A stretch of DNA of 64,000 nucleotides from the NCBI GenBank assembly GCA_963842835.1, contig CAWJIB010000003.1, positions 186,001 to 250,000 of the forward strand, given 5' to 3'. Under the pieces are notes generated by a model that had not been told where the DNA came from, made no database searches, and was given only the letters and a program-made list of their open reading frames with translations. The position numbers were made by a program, and so were the translations under genes. Positions 52,250 to 62,042 of the stretch are shown piece after piece. Position 1 is the first letter of the stretch; each line of letters begins with the position of its first letter. The DNA comes from Roseiarcus sp963842835 (GTDB taxonomy: Bacteria > Pseudomonadota > Alphaproteobacteria > Rhizobiales > Beijerinckiaceae).

Positions 52250-52282
52250 CGCCGGCCGGCGCTTCGGCGGCGCGTGAGGAAA

Positions 52283-52308
52283 ATTGAAGGGCGCGCGCGC
52301 CCTTCAAT
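52283..52308. terminator. Bidirectional terminator between the small membrane protein and argG
   Basis: A perfect 11-bp stem (attgaagggcg 52283-52293 paired with cgcccttcaat 52298-52308), loop cgcg, flanked by short A/T stretches. It lies between converging stops and can serve both genes. Confidence 0.8.
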
Positions 52309-52325
52309 CCAGCTGACGCAGAGCG

Positions 52326-53573
<1,248 letters not shown>

Positions 53574-53646
53574 GAGATTGTGAACCGGGGGTAGGGGACT
53601 TCGGGAAGACTCGAGGGGCGATCGAAGCGAATTTTCGAGCGGTCCC

Positions 53647-53683
53647 CGCCGTCATGGCCCGGCTTGTCCCGGCCATGACGGCG
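53647..53683. repeat. Dispersed palindromic repeat upstream of argG
   Basis: A 13-bp perfect inverted repeat (cgccgtcatggcc 53647-53659, ggccatgacggcg 53671-53683) with an 11-base loop cggcttgtccc that itself half-pairs. Variants of this CCGTCATGGCC-type palindrome are frequent in intergenic DNA of Rhizobiales. It lies between argG and the PAP2 gene. Confidence 0.65.
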
Positions 53684-53756
53684 AGGGCGGCGCCCGGGAA
53701 CTCGTCCCGGCTGCATCCGCGGCCCTTATAGACCGGCGCGGCCGGCGCGCAACCCT

Positions 53757-54412
53757 TCAGGGCTCGCCGCGTCGCCAAATTAGCCGGCGGGCGAGGACGA
53801 TGACGATGAGGGAAATCAGTCCGCCGAGCAGCACGTCGGACAGAAAATGTCCGCCGAACGCCAAGCGAAGACCGCTGGCGCCGGCGCCGAACAGCAGCGC
53901 AGCCCCGATCGCCAACGGTCTCAGTTGGGGGGCGCCAGGCTCGCCGGCGCGACCATCCAGAAGCCTTGAGCGGCTTCGCCGGAAGCAAACGCGCAATTCT
54001 TTTCGCACGCGCCGTCGAAACGATACCAAGGCCGAAATTCATCGGACCCGCCGAATTCTCGGACATGGACGGGGCGGGGCCGATGCGCGTGGCTCTTCAG
54101 GCCGGAATTGACGATGAGTCCGGGGCCGATCGCCATCGTCGCGGCAAGGAAGACAAGCGCGCGGCCTGTCGGCGCATAGGGAACCGCGACGCCAAAGCGA
54201 CGCAAACCATAGAGAACCGCGAACCCGATCAGCAGCGCGTAGGGCGACACGCGGAAGAAATCGCGCCCGAAACGCTCCAGCCCGTCGCGGCCGATAAAGC
54301 CGCCCCGGTCGTAGAAGTAATGCGAGACGGCGAGATCGATTCCCGGCCAGAGCGCGAAGACGACGAGCGTGAGAAAAGTGAGTCCAAGCAGGACGAGGAG
54401 CCAACGCGTCAT
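53757..54412 (-). pseudogene. PAP2-family phosphatase gene broken by a frameshift in a G6/C6 run
   Basis: The first part (54412 to 53921) encodes MTRWLLVLLGLTFLTLVVFALWPGIDLAVS..., motif 1 KSHAHRPRP and the start of motif 2 (CAFASGEAAQGFWMVAPASLAPPN), then stops. The second part, in another frame (about 53940 to 53757), continues LRPLAIGAALLFGAGASGLRLAFGGHFLSDVLLGG, which is motif 3 (GGHFLSDV). The break sits at the six-base G run 53927-53932; one more base would restore APPQLRPLAIG in a single frame of about 218 codons. So this is a membrane phosphatidic-acid-phosphatase-type gene that is mutated, phase-variable or affected by a sequencing error. The start at 54412 is the first membrane segment. 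Confidence 0.85.
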
Positions 54413-54415
54413 GCC

Positions 54416-55048
54416 TTACAGCACCTTGTAGACTTGGCCGGTCTGCCGGCCCTCGACGCTGCGGCTGAAGGCGCGCGCAGCGCGAAGCGCGGGCACGGGA
54501 TCGAACCCGCGGAAGAACGGCGCATAGACGTTCATCGACTCCTCGAACACCGTCGGGCTCACGACATTGACGCGAAGCCCGCGCGGCAGTTCGATCGCCG
54601 CCGCGCGGACGAAGCTTTCCAGCGCCCCATTGACCATGCTCGCCGAGGAACCGGCGACGATCGGCTCGTCGGCGAGGACGCCGGCGATCAACGTGATCGA
54701 GCCGCCGTCGCGCAGCGCCTCGCGCGCCGCCAGGGTGAGGTTCACCTGGCCCATCAGCTTGTTGGCGAGACCGAGCCCATAGGCTGATTGCGCGATCGGC
54801 GCCGGCGCGATGGCGCTCAGCGGCGCGAAATTCACCGCGCCCGCCGCGCAGACGACCGCGTCGAGCGGCCCGGCCGCCTTGAGCCCCGCCGCGATACTCT
54901 CGGGATCGCAGATGTCGAGACGGATGTCGCCGGACTTCGAGCCGGCGGCGAGGATCTCGTGGCGCTCGCCCAGTTCGGCGACGATCGCGCGCCCCAGCAC
55001 GCCGCTGGCGCCTACGACGAGAATGCGCAAACGAGGCGCGTCGGACAT
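54416..55048 (-). CDS. Short-chain dehydrogenase-like protein without the YxxxK catalytic pair
   Basis: A 210-residue Rossmann protein: LRILVVGASGVLGRAIVAEL (TGxxxGIG-type dinucleotide loop) and LDAVVCAAGAVNFAPLS (NNAG-like). Where SDR enzymes carry YxxxK it reads SSASMVNGALESFVRAAAIEL, so the tyrosine and lysine are missing; a small known branch with NGALEsFVRAAA shares this. Activity is therefore unsure. Ribosome site aaggag before the ATG at 55048; the longer ORF to 55081 is unlikely. The PAP2 pseudogene starts 3 bp after its stop, so the two share a transcript. Confidence 0.8.
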   Translation of the reverse strand: MSDAPRLRILVVGASGVLGRAIVAELGERHEILAAGSKSGDIRLDICDPESIAAGLKAAGPLDAVVCAAGAVNFAPLSAIAPAPIAQSAYGLGLANKLMGQVNLTLAAREALRDGGSITLIAGVLADEPIVAGSSASMVNGALESFVRAAAIELPRGLRVNVVSPTVFEESMNVYAPFFRGFDPVPALRAARAFSRSVEGRQTGQVYKVL

Positions 55049-55221
55049 TTTCGGACTCCTTGGACGGAACGGGCGCGACACTAGCGGAAGCGTTTCCTCA
55101 GGGCAAAGCGCGAATTGATCAAGCGCGAATTGATCGGCGCGGCCCGGAAGGCGCGCGCGTTGCTTCGCTTGTCGGCCGCGATATAAAGACGGGCGCCGGC
55201 GAGCGGCGTCGGGGGAAGCCT

Positions 55222-56241
55222 ATGTTTCGGCTGGACGAGAAACTCGCGCGCATTCGCGCCGGCGCCTATCGACGCTCTGACTTCATCATCGCCGACGCCA
55301 AAGATCCAGACATGGGGCCGGGCCTGCATGGCGTCGGCCCGGCGCGTGAGCGCGACGGATCGTCGACGCGCTTTCGCACGCGCGCCGAATTCGTCGCGTC
55401 GATCGAGGCGGTGATCCGGCAGGACATCGTCGACATCATGCTGACCTCGGCGTCCAACCTCGAGGGCCTCGTCGCGCGCGACGCCTTCGCGGGAACCGGC
55501 GTCAAGCCGGCGATCCGCGCCAATGATACGACTGATATCTGGGGTCTGCGCGGCGCGAGCTACGCAAAAAGCCCGTCGCGTCCGTTTCGCACGGCTTCGC
55601 TCTCGCGCGTGCGCTCGGGAGGGACGACGCCGCAACCCAGCGCCAAGATCGCGCTGACCGATCTCGGGCTCTATTCTCTTACCTTCACCAATGACCTGGA
55701 GGCGGATGTCGCCTCCCTGGAAGCGTTCCGCGAATTTCGCGCCGATGCGGCCGCCAACGATTTCCACTATTTCCTCGAAGTCTTTAATCCGAACGTCGCC
55801 GGCGTCGCGCCGGAGCTAAGCCCGCATTTCGTCAACGACGCGATCGTGCGCTGCCTGGCCGGCCTCGTCGAGGCCGAGCGGCCGCGATTTCTCAAGATCG
55901 CCTATAACGGTCCCAGAGCGCTCGAGGAACTGGCTTCGTTCGATCCGGGTCTCGTCGTCGGCGTGCTCGGCGGCGGCGCCGGGACGACGCGCGATTGTTT
56001 CGAACTGATCCATCAAGCCGAAAAATACGGCGCTCGCGTCGCGCTGTTCGGGCGCAAGATCAACCTTGCCGAATCGCCGCTCGACATCATTCGCCTCATG
56101 CGCGCGGTCGCGGACGGCGCGCTCGAGCCTGGCGAGGCGGTCAAGGCCTATCACGATGCGTTGCGGCGCGAGAGCGCGACGCCGATCCGCGATCTGGCGG
56201 CGGACAACGAGATCACCGAAGCCGCTCTCAGAAAGGGTTGA
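55222..56241 (+). CDS. Class-I-aldolase-like (beta/alpha) barrel protein
   Basis: A 339-residue protein I cannot name firmly. The C-terminal half resembles class I, Schiff-base aldolases of the DhnA/LsrF group: RPRFLKIAYNGPRALEEL with a lysine (Lys225) at the strand 6 position, then GLVVGVLGGGAGTTRDCFELIHQAEKYGARVALFGRKINLAESPLDIIRLMRAV, the phosphate-binding GG...GR pattern, and the closing VADGALEPGEAVKAYHDAL helices. So it probably cleaves or forms a sugar phosphate. It is followed after 10 bp by a PfkB kinase and then a histidine phosphatase, consistent with a carbohydrate pathway. The start at 55222 is preceded by gggggaag; the longer ORF is not supported. Confidence 0.65.
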   Translation: MFRLDEKLARIRAGAYRRSDFIIADAKDPDMGPGLHGVGPARERDGSSTRFRTRAEFVASIEAVIRQDIVDIMLTSASNLEGLVARDAFAGTGVKPAIRANDTTDIWGLRGASYAKSPSRPFRTASLSRVRSGGTTPQPSAKIALTDLGLYSLTFTNDLEADVASLEAFREFRADAAANDFHYFLEVFNPNVAGVAPELSPHFVNDAIVRCLAGLVEAERPRFLKIAYNGPRALEELASFDPGLVVGVLGGGAGTTRDCFELIHQAEKYGARVALFGRKINLAESPLDIIRLMRAVADGALEPGEAVKAYHDALRRESATPIRDLAADNEITEAALRKG

Positions 56242-56251
56242 GGACCGGCCG

Positions 56252-57274
56252 ATGAAGAACCGTCGGGGCATAGCGACGGCGGGCACCTGGTGCGTCGACT
56301 ACAACAAGTCGATCGCCGACTGGCCGGCGGAGGACACGACCAACGAGGTCCTCGCCATGGATCGCCAAGGCGGCGGATCCGCCTGCAACATGGCGATCGA
56401 CATCAAGCGGCTCGACCCCGCTTTTCCCGTCGAGACGATGGGCGTCATCGGCGACGACGACAATGCGCGCTTTCTTCTTGCGCAATGCGACGCCTTCGGC
56501 GTCGAGCGCAAAGGGCTCGTCAGCCTGCCCGGCGGCGCGACGATGAGCGTCGACGCCTTCAACGTCCTCTCCACCGGCCGGCGCACGCACTTCTACCACC
56601 AGGGCGTCGCCGCCTTGATGAACCCCGAACATTTCGATTTTTCGCATTCGCGCGCGCGCTTCCTGCATCTCGGTCTTCCCGGCGCCCACGTCCGGATGGA
56701 CGCGCCCTGGCGCTGCGAAGGCAACGGCTGGGTCGCGACGCTGCGCGCGGCGCGCCAATGCGGCCTCGCCACCAACCTCGAGCTGATGTCGACCTCGCGC
56801 GACAAGCTCGCGGCGCTGGCGCGGCCGTGCCTGCCGCATCTCGACATGCTCATCGTCAATGATTTCGAGATCGGCGCCGTCGCCGATGTCGAGACGCGCG
56901 ATTCGAGCGGGGCGAGTCCGGAAGCGATCGCGCGCGCCCTCGACGCGGCGCTGTCGCTCGGCGCGATGGGCCTCGTCGTCGCGCATTTTCCAGAGGGCGC
57001 GATCGCGGCGACGCGCGAAGGGGGACGGTTCGCTCTGGGGTCTCTGGCGATGCCGGGGGAAGCCATCGCCGGCGTCAACGGCGCGGGCGACGCTTTCGCC
57101 GCGGGCATGCTTTACGGCCTGCACGAGGGCTGGCCGATCGAAAAAGGCCTGCGGCTCGCCCATTCCTGCGCGGCCGCGTCGATGCGCGCGGTTTCGACGA
57201 CCGCGCGGGTGGCGCCGGTCGCGGAGTGTTTGGCGCTCGCGGAAAAATGGGGCTTGCGGCCGGCGCCGGCTTGA
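56252..57274 (+). CDS. PfkB-family carbohydrate/nucleoside kinase
   Basis: A 340-residue ribokinase-fold kinase: AMDRQGGGSACNMAIDIKRLD (sugar-binding GG signature), GVIGDDDNARFLLAQCDAFGVE, and the catalytic loop GVNGAGDAFAAGMLYGL with the aspartate base. The substrate cannot be read (ribose, fructose, adenosine and inosine kinases share the fold). It lies 10 bp after the aldolase-like gene, so the two form an operon. The aldolase neighbour suggests it makes the phosphorylated substrate of that enzyme. Confidence 0.85.
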   Translation: MKNRRGIATAGTWCVDYNKSIADWPAEDTTNEVLAMDRQGGGSACNMAIDIKRLDPAFPVETMGVIGDDDNARFLLAQCDAFGVERKGLVSLPGGATMSVDAFNVLSTGRRTHFYHQGVAALMNPEHFDFSHSRARFLHLGLPGAHVRMDAPWRCEGNGWVATLRAARQCGLATNLELMSTSRDKLAALARPCLPHLDMLIVNDFEIGAVADVETRDSSGASPEAIARALDAALSLGAMGLVVAHFPEGAIAATREGGRFALGSLAMPGEAIAGVNGAGDAFAAGMLYGLHEGWPIEKGLRLAHSCAAASMRAVSTTARVAPVAECLALAEKWGLRPAPA

Positions 57275-57336
57275 CGCGCGGCGCGCCCTGTGAGAGGCGC
57301 GGAGCCGTTGTTTCGTCAAGCGGAAGTCGGGTCGTC

Positions 57337-57945
57337 GTGGCGCCTTATCCCCACCGCATCATCTTCGTGCGCCATGGCGAAACGTCCTATAACGCAGAGA
57401 GCCGGCTCCAGGGCCAGCGCGACATTCCGCTCAACGGCAGAGGGCGCGAGCAGGCGAGCGCGATCGGACGCGCTCTGCGCGACGAACTGGCGGGCGAACT
57501 CGCGCGGCTCGACGCCGCCGGCGCCTTCTACGCTTCGCCGCTCATCCGCACGCGACAAACGATGGAGCTCGCGCGCGCCGCGATGGGCTTCGCGCCCGCG
57601 CGCTATCATCTCTCGCCGACGCTGATGGAGCTGACGTTCGGCGACTGGGAGGGGCTGACGTGGCCCGATGTCGAGGCGCGCGATTCGGCGGGCGCCAGGG
57701 CGCGCGAGGCCGACAAATGGCACTTCGCCCCGCCGCGCGGCGAGAGCTACGCCATGCTCGTCGAACGCCTCAGGCCCTGGCTCGCGGGGCGAGAGGGGGA
57801 CTGCTTCATCGCCTCGCACGGCGGCGTCGCCCGCGCGTTCATGGTCATTCTCGCCGGCGTTTCCAGCGCAGCCGCGGAAAACGCCAACATCTGGCAGGGG
57901 CGGGCGCTGATCTTCGACAAGGGCGGGTATGGGTGGATCGGGTAG
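57337..57945 (+). CDS. Histidine phosphatase family protein (phosphoglycerate mutase-like)
   Basis: A 202-residue phosphatase with IIFVRHGETSYNAESRLQGQRDIPLNGRGREQA (phosphohistidine in RHG), YASPLIRTRQTMELA, ELTFGDWEG and IASHGGVARAFMVIL (second histidine). Substrate open: sugar phosphates, alpha-ribazole phosphate or phosphoglycerate are options. GTG start at 57337 is a guess; other starts lie upstream. It follows the PfkB gene by about 60 bp and may belong to the same unit. Converges on transaldolase with 7 bp between. Confidence 0.83.
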   Translation: MAPYPHRIIFVRHGETSYNAESRLQGQRDIPLNGRGREQASAIGRALRDELAGELARLDAAGAFYASPLIRTRQTMELARAAMGFAPARYHLSPTLMELTFGDWEGLTWPDVEARDSAGARAREADKWHFAPPRGESYAMLVERLRPWLAGREGDCFIASHGGVARAFMVILAGVSSAAAENANIWQGRALIFDKGGYGWIG

Positions 57946-57952
57946 GGGATCC

Positions 57953-58906
57953 CTACGCCGCCAGCGCCAGCCGCCGCCCGACCATTTCGCGCAGGGCCGC
58001 CAGGTCGCGAGCGAAAATGCGTATGCCTTCGCTGAGCTTTTCCGTCGCCATCGCGTCCTCGTTGAGCATCCAGCGGAAGCGCTTTTCGTCCATGGCGACG
58101 CGAGCCGGCGCGGGGCCCGGCGCGTCCGGCGACATCGCGCGCGCAAGCGGCCCTTCGTCGCGCGCGAGCTCATCGAGCAACTGCGGCGAAATGGTCAGCC
58201 GGTCGCAGCCCGCCAGCGCTTCGATTTCGCCGGCGTTGCGGAACGAGGCGCCCATCACCACGGTCGAGACGCCGTAGGCCTTGTAATAGGCGTAGATCGC
58301 GCGCACCGACGCGACGCCCGGATCGGTCTCGCCCGTGTAGGGCCCGCCGCCCGCCTTGACGTGCCAATCGAGGATGCGCCCGACGAACGGCGAGATAAGG
58401 AAGGCCCCGGCGTCGGCGCAGGCGATGGCCTGGGCGAGCGAGAAGATCAGCGTCAGATTGCAATCGATTCCCTCGCGCTGCAGCGCGGCGGCGGCCTGCG
58501 CGCCTTCCCAGGTCGCGGCGACCTTGATGAGAATGCGCTCGCGGCCGACGCCGCGCTCGGCGTAGGCGGCGATCAGCGCCTTGGCCTTGGCGATCGTGCC
58601 CGCGGCGTCGAAAGAGAGGTCGGCGTCGACTTCGGTCGAGACGCGGCCGGGAACGATCCGGGTCAGCTCGGCGCCGAAATTGATCGCGAGTCGATCAGTC
58701 ACCGCGCCGGCCGGGGCGCCGGCCCTGCGCCCCCAGGCGACCGCCTCGTCGACGAGATGCGAATAAGCCGGCAATTGAGCGGCCTTGAAAATGAGCGTGG
58801 GATTGGTGGTCGAGTCGACGGGCTTGAAGATGCGAATCGAGTCCATGTCGCCGGTGTCGGCGACGACCGTGGTCATGGCCCGCAATTGATCCAGTTTGCT
58901 CGGCAT
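57953..58906 (-). CDS. tal: Transaldolase
   Basis: A 317-residue TalB-type transaldolase of the non-oxidative pentose phosphate pathway. DSTTNPTLIFKAAQLPAYSHLVDEA is the N-terminal signature (TTNPSLI), and the Schiff-base lysine is Lys128 in RERILIKVAATWEGAQAAAALQREGIDCNLTLIFSLAQA. SPFVGRILDWHVKAGG (phosphate site) follows. The ATG at 58906 has a ggag site; the longer ORF to 58960 is not supported. It is convergent with, rather than in, the kinase operon. Confidence 0.95.
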   Translation of the reverse strand: MPSKLDQLRAMTTVVADTGDMDSIRIFKPVDSTTNPTLIFKAAQLPAYSHLVDEAVAWGRRAGAPAGAVTDRLAINFGAELTRIVPGRVSTEVDADLSFDAAGTIAKAKALIAAYAERGVGRERILIKVAATWEGAQAAAALQREGIDCNLTLIFSLAQAIACADAGAFLISPFVGRILDWHVKAGGGPYTGETDPGVASVRAIYAYYKAYGVSTVVMGASFRNAGEIEALAGCDRLTISPQLLDELARDEGPLARAMSPDAPGPAPARVAMDEKRFRWMLNEDAMATEKLSEGIRIFARDLAALREMVGRRLALAA

Positions 58907-59245
58907 AGCTGGGCTCCATTGGTCACGGCCAGTATGTGGCCCGGCAGGGGCCGGGCGCAAGGCGAGAGGAGAGCGCGGCAGTCATGGCGTTCCCTCTCCC
59001 CGCGCGCCGGCAGGGGGCCGCGCCCGACGGAGCGGCGCGCCTGAAGCGCCGTTCGCTGCTGCGCGACAGGCGCCGCCGGCGAAAACTGCGGCTCAAACCG
59101 GCGGTCTTCGACGCGTCAGTTGCTGTAGATCATACCGAGAGCCGCGGGGAGCTTCATGGTGTGGCCGCATGAGGCGTCGCCGCGGCGGAACATCCGATCG
59201 AGGCGCCATCCCAACAGTCAATGGGGCGAGATCGGGGGGCTAGCC
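58907..59245. other. 339-bp divergent intergenic region between tal and the malic enzyme gene
   Basis: No gene is supported; short ORFs here are arginine-rich with no ribosome site. A promoter-like pair for the malic enzyme gene, TTCGAC (59107-59112), 17 bases, TCATAC (59130-59135), is plausible but weak. I see no strong repeat or operator. Confidence 0.35.
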
Positions 59246-60586
59246 GTGCAAGAACCGGACAAGGTCTCCAAGGCAGTCGACGCCTTGGCCCATCGCGCGC
59301 TGGCGATGCATGCGCGCTATCGCGGCAAGATCCAAACCCAATCCAAGGTTCCGGTTGGCGACCTGCGAGACTTCGCGATTTGGTACACTCCGGGGGTCGC
59401 CGAGCCCTGCCGAGCGATCGCGGCCGACCCGGAATCGGTGTTCGCCTACACCAATCGGGGCAACGCCGTCGCCATCGTTTCGGACGGCTCGCGCGTGCTC
59501 GGCCTCGGCGACATCGGTCCCGAGGCAGGCCTGCCGGTCATGGAAGGCAAGGCCCTCCTCTTCAAGCTGCTGGGGGGCGTCGATGCGACGCCGCTCTGCA
59601 TCCGCGCGCGCGAAGCCGCCGATATCGTGCGCGCGGTCGAACTGATCGAGCCGTCGTTCGGCGGAATCAATCTCGAAGACATTTCGCAGCCGAAGTGCTT
59701 TGGAGTGCTCGACGAGGCGCGTCGGCGGGTCTCCATTCCGGTCTGGCATGACGATCAGCAGGGCTCGGCGACGGTCGCCCTTGCGGGTTTGCTCGCCGCT
59801 TTGGAGGTGGTCGGCAAACCCCTCGACAAGATACGCGTCGTGCTGTTCGGCGTCGGCGCCGCAAATGTCGCCACCTATCGACTGCTCGTGGCCTATGGCT
59901 TGGATCCGAAGGTCATCATCGCCTGCGACACGAAAGGCGTCCTTCACGCCGCGCGGAGCGATATCGAGCGGCAAAACGCGCAGTTCGCCGATAAATGGCG
60001 AATCTGCATCGAGAGCAACGGCGACGGACGCCGAGGCGCGGCGGAAACGGCGTTCAGGGATGCGGACGTCTGCATAGCGTTCAGTCGACCCGGACCGGAT
60101 GTCATCCGCCCGGAGTGGATTCGGACGATGGCCCGGGACGCCATCGTGTTTGCTTGCGCCAATCCGACGCCCGAAATTTGGCCGGATGCGGCGCGCGGCG
60201 CGGGAGCGCGCATCGTCGCCACCGGACGGAGCGACTTTCCGAACCAAGTCAACAATTCGCTTGTGTTTCCTGGGTTGTTCCGCGGGGTGCTCGACGTCCG
60301 CGCGCGTACGATCAGCGACCGCATGGCGATCGCCGCCGCCGAAGAACTGGTGGCCTGCGCAAGAAAGGGAGGGCTGAGTGCGGACCAGCTGCTTCCCACG
60401 ATGACCGACTGGACGGCCGCGGCGCGGGTGGCGGCCGCCGCGGGCGCCGCCGCGGTGGCGGAAGGCTTGGCGCGCAATCCATTGAAACGAGACGAACTGG
60501 AGCGGCTCGCGCTCGGCGCCATCAAGCAAAGCCGCGCCTCGCTGGAACGGCTGATCGAGGCCGGCCTCATCGCCCGGTTGCCGTGA
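59246..60586 (+). CDS. Malic enzyme, short form without phosphotransacetylase domain
   Basis: A 446-residue malic enzyme, converting malate to pyruvate and CO2 with NAD(P). Tyr in IWYTPGVAEPC, Lys in GKALLFKLLGGVDATPLCI, metal acidic residues in SFGGINLEDISQPKCF and VWHDDQQGSATVALAGLLAAL, and the cofactor fold VLFGVGAANVATYRLL are all present. Many rhizobial malic enzymes (DME/TME) carry an extra phosphotransacetylase-like C-terminal domain; this one ends after the malic domain. GTG start at 59246 with site ggggggcta. The longer ORF from 59156 lacks support. Supplies pyruvate or NADPH for PHA and amino-acid synthesis. Confidence 0.92.
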   Translation: MQEPDKVSKAVDALAHRALAMHARYRGKIQTQSKVPVGDLRDFAIWYTPGVAEPCRAIAADPESVFAYTNRGNAVAIVSDGSRVLGLGDIGPEAGLPVMEGKALLFKLLGGVDATPLCIRAREAADIVRAVELIEPSFGGINLEDISQPKCFGVLDEARRRVSIPVWHDDQQGSATVALAGLLAALEVVGKPLDKIRVVLFGVGAANVATYRLLVAYGLDPKVIIACDTKGVLHAARSDIERQNAQFADKWRICIESNGDGRRGAAETAFRDADVCIAFSRPGPDVIRPEWIRTMARDAIVFACANPTPEIWPDAARGAGARIVATGRSDFPNQVNNSLVFPGLFRGVLDVRARTISDRMAIAAAEELVACARKGGLSADQLLPTMTDWTAAARVAAAAGAAAVAEGLARNPLKRDELERLALGAIKQSRASLERLIEAGLIARLP

Positions 60587-60696
60587 CGCCGAACATCCGG
60601 CCGGGTCGAAAGCCGAAATCAGAAATGGACCGGCGACCAGCTGTTCAGCGGCGAGCCGCCTGGCTGATGCGCGAGACCGCGCAGGGCTCCGATCCC

Positions 60697-61926
60697 TCAG
60701 TTCGCCGCCGCCGGGAGAGCAGGGGCCGAGGCCGCCGCCGCGGCGGCGCTCGCCGGCGGGGTCGCTTGCGGCGCCGGCGCCGGGGCCGGCGTCGCGGGAT
60801 CGCCGTAGCCGCTGGCGTCGATGATCGACATCGTATTGGCGTCCTGCGCGCGCGGCGTCGCCATTTGCGCGCCGATCGCATGCAGCACGTCCGGCGTGTC
60901 GGCGTAGGCGGCGTGGTCGATGAAACCGTCGGAAAACTTCGAGAGGTCGTAGACCTTGGCGCCGAGGTTTTCGAGCGCCTGCCGATCTTCCGGCTTGGAC
61001 GGGTTGATCGCGCCGACGCGTTGGCGCGACTGGGCGATCACGCTGGAGAGCGACAAAGCGCGATCGTTGGCCGTCGCGAAGACGGTGACCTTGGCGGGCC
61101 GGATATGCCGCATCTGCGCCGCGAAGACGTCCATGTCGATGTCGGGCGAAGCGAGCATCACTTCGCCGAGATGGCCGCCGAGGTCGCGATTGCCGGCGAT
61201 CGAAGCTTGCCGCAAGGCCTCCATCGCCAGCCAGCCGCCCATGGAATGCGCGAGCACATGGACTTTGCCGACGCCTGGCGTCGCGCTGATGTCCTGCAAG
61301 AGAATCTGCAAGGCGTCGCGCGAAGCCATCGCGCTGTCCTTGTCCGAGACATAGCCGAACAATTCGTGCTTCGTCGGCCAGGTGAACAGCACCGCGACGC
61401 CGCCGAAGCGGCTGTCGGCGGTGATCTGCGCGGCGCGGTCGCGCGCCTCCGGGAAGCTGGTGTTGAAGCCGTGCACGAACACCAGAACGTCGCGATTGAC
61501 GCCGACGCGGCCGGAAACATGCGAAGCGAGTTCGGCGCGGAACTCGTCGCCGTCGAGTTCGCGCTCGCCGGCGACGACGATGTGATCCCTGGCGTTGGCG
61601 GCGCCCCACATCGGCTCTTCGATAGAGCCCGCGCGATGGCTCGGCGGAATCGTCACGGTGACCAGCGCGTAATGCGTGCCGTCGGTCGAGGCGGCTTGCG
61701 CCGCGGCGCCGGTCTCGCCTTTGCGGGTCGAGGCGACGAAAATCTGCACCGGGCGCGCCTTCGGCGCACCGGCGCTCGGTCCGCCGCCGAACGAGCCGAC
61801 ATAATTGGCCGCTCCCTCGAGGTCGGTTTCGACGCAGCCGGAGAGGGCGAGCCCGAGCGCGACCGCCAGACCGAGTCGGCCGATGTCGAGGAAATATTTT
61901 CTCGCGCTGCGCAAAGCGGCGGCCAT
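60697..61926 (-). CDS. Lipoprotein of the DUF900 alpha/beta-hydrolase family
   Basis: A 409-residue lipoprotein: lipobox LALSGC with Cys31 and residues 32-60 as linker, then an alpha/beta-hydrolase with LVFVHGFNTSFPEARDRAAQI (oxyanion), VAVLFTWPTKHELFGYVSDKDSA and VHVLAHSMGGWLAMEAL (nucleophile serine). The C-terminal 45 residues are A/P-rich. DUF900 members are esterase-like with unknown substrate. Ribosome site ggaggtc before the ATG at 61926; the ORF extending to 61995 lies in the tandem-repeat leader. Located in the envelope. Confidence 0.87.
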   Translation of the reverse strand: MAAALRSARKYFLDIGRLGLAVALGLALSGCVETDLEGAANYVGSFGGGPSAGAPKARPVQIFVASTRKGETGAAAQAASTDGTHYALVTVTIPPSHRAGSIEEPMWGAANARDHIVVAGERELDGDEFRAELASHVSGRVGVNRDVLVFVHGFNTSFPEARDRAAQITADSRFGGVAVLFTWPTKHELFGYVSDKDSAMASRDALQILLQDISATPGVGKVHVLAHSMGGWLAMEALRQASIAGNRDLGGHLGEVMLASPDIDMDVFAAQMRHIRPAKVTVFATANDRALSLSSVIAQSRQRVGAINPSKPEDRQALENLGAKVYDLSKFSDGFIDHAAYADTPDVLHAIGAQMATPRAQDANTMSIIDASGYGDPATPAPAPAPQATPPASAAAAAASAPALPAAAN

Positions 61927-61976
61927 GACCTCCAATTCCCCGATTTGTCGCGGCGATCGCGGACCGTCGTCCTTCG

Positions 61977-62042
61977 CGCCATGACTTGCTGTCACGCCAT
62001 GACTTGCTTTCGCGCCATGACTTGTTTTCGTCCATGACTTGG
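61977..62042. repeat. 18-bp tandem repeat upstream of the lipoprotein gene
   Basis: About 3.7 copies of an 18-bp unit, cgccatgacttgctttcg and variants (61977-61994, 61995-62012, 62013-62030, then a partial copy to about 62042). The core catgacttg is identical in all. On the minus strand the core is caagtcatg, the form of a multi-site operator or a slippage tract. 18 is a multiple of three, so a minus-strand ORF crosses it as K-S-W-R-E/D-S repeats without stop. Confidence 0.85.

Noticed and set aside
58936..59172. 78-codon ORF before the malic enzyme gene
   Set aside because: Arginine-rich, no ribosome site, and overlaps the probable promoter region.
59240..62035. 931-codon minus-strand ORF covering the malic enzyme and lipoprotein genes
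   Set aside because: It is antisense to the clear malic enzyme gene and out of frame with the lipoprotein gene; arginine-rich shadow frame. Only its first 20 or so codons cross the tandem repeats, which I report separately.
61977..62042. Possible CRISPR array
   Set aside because: The 18-bp units are contiguous, with no spacers of unique sequence, and no cas genes are present.
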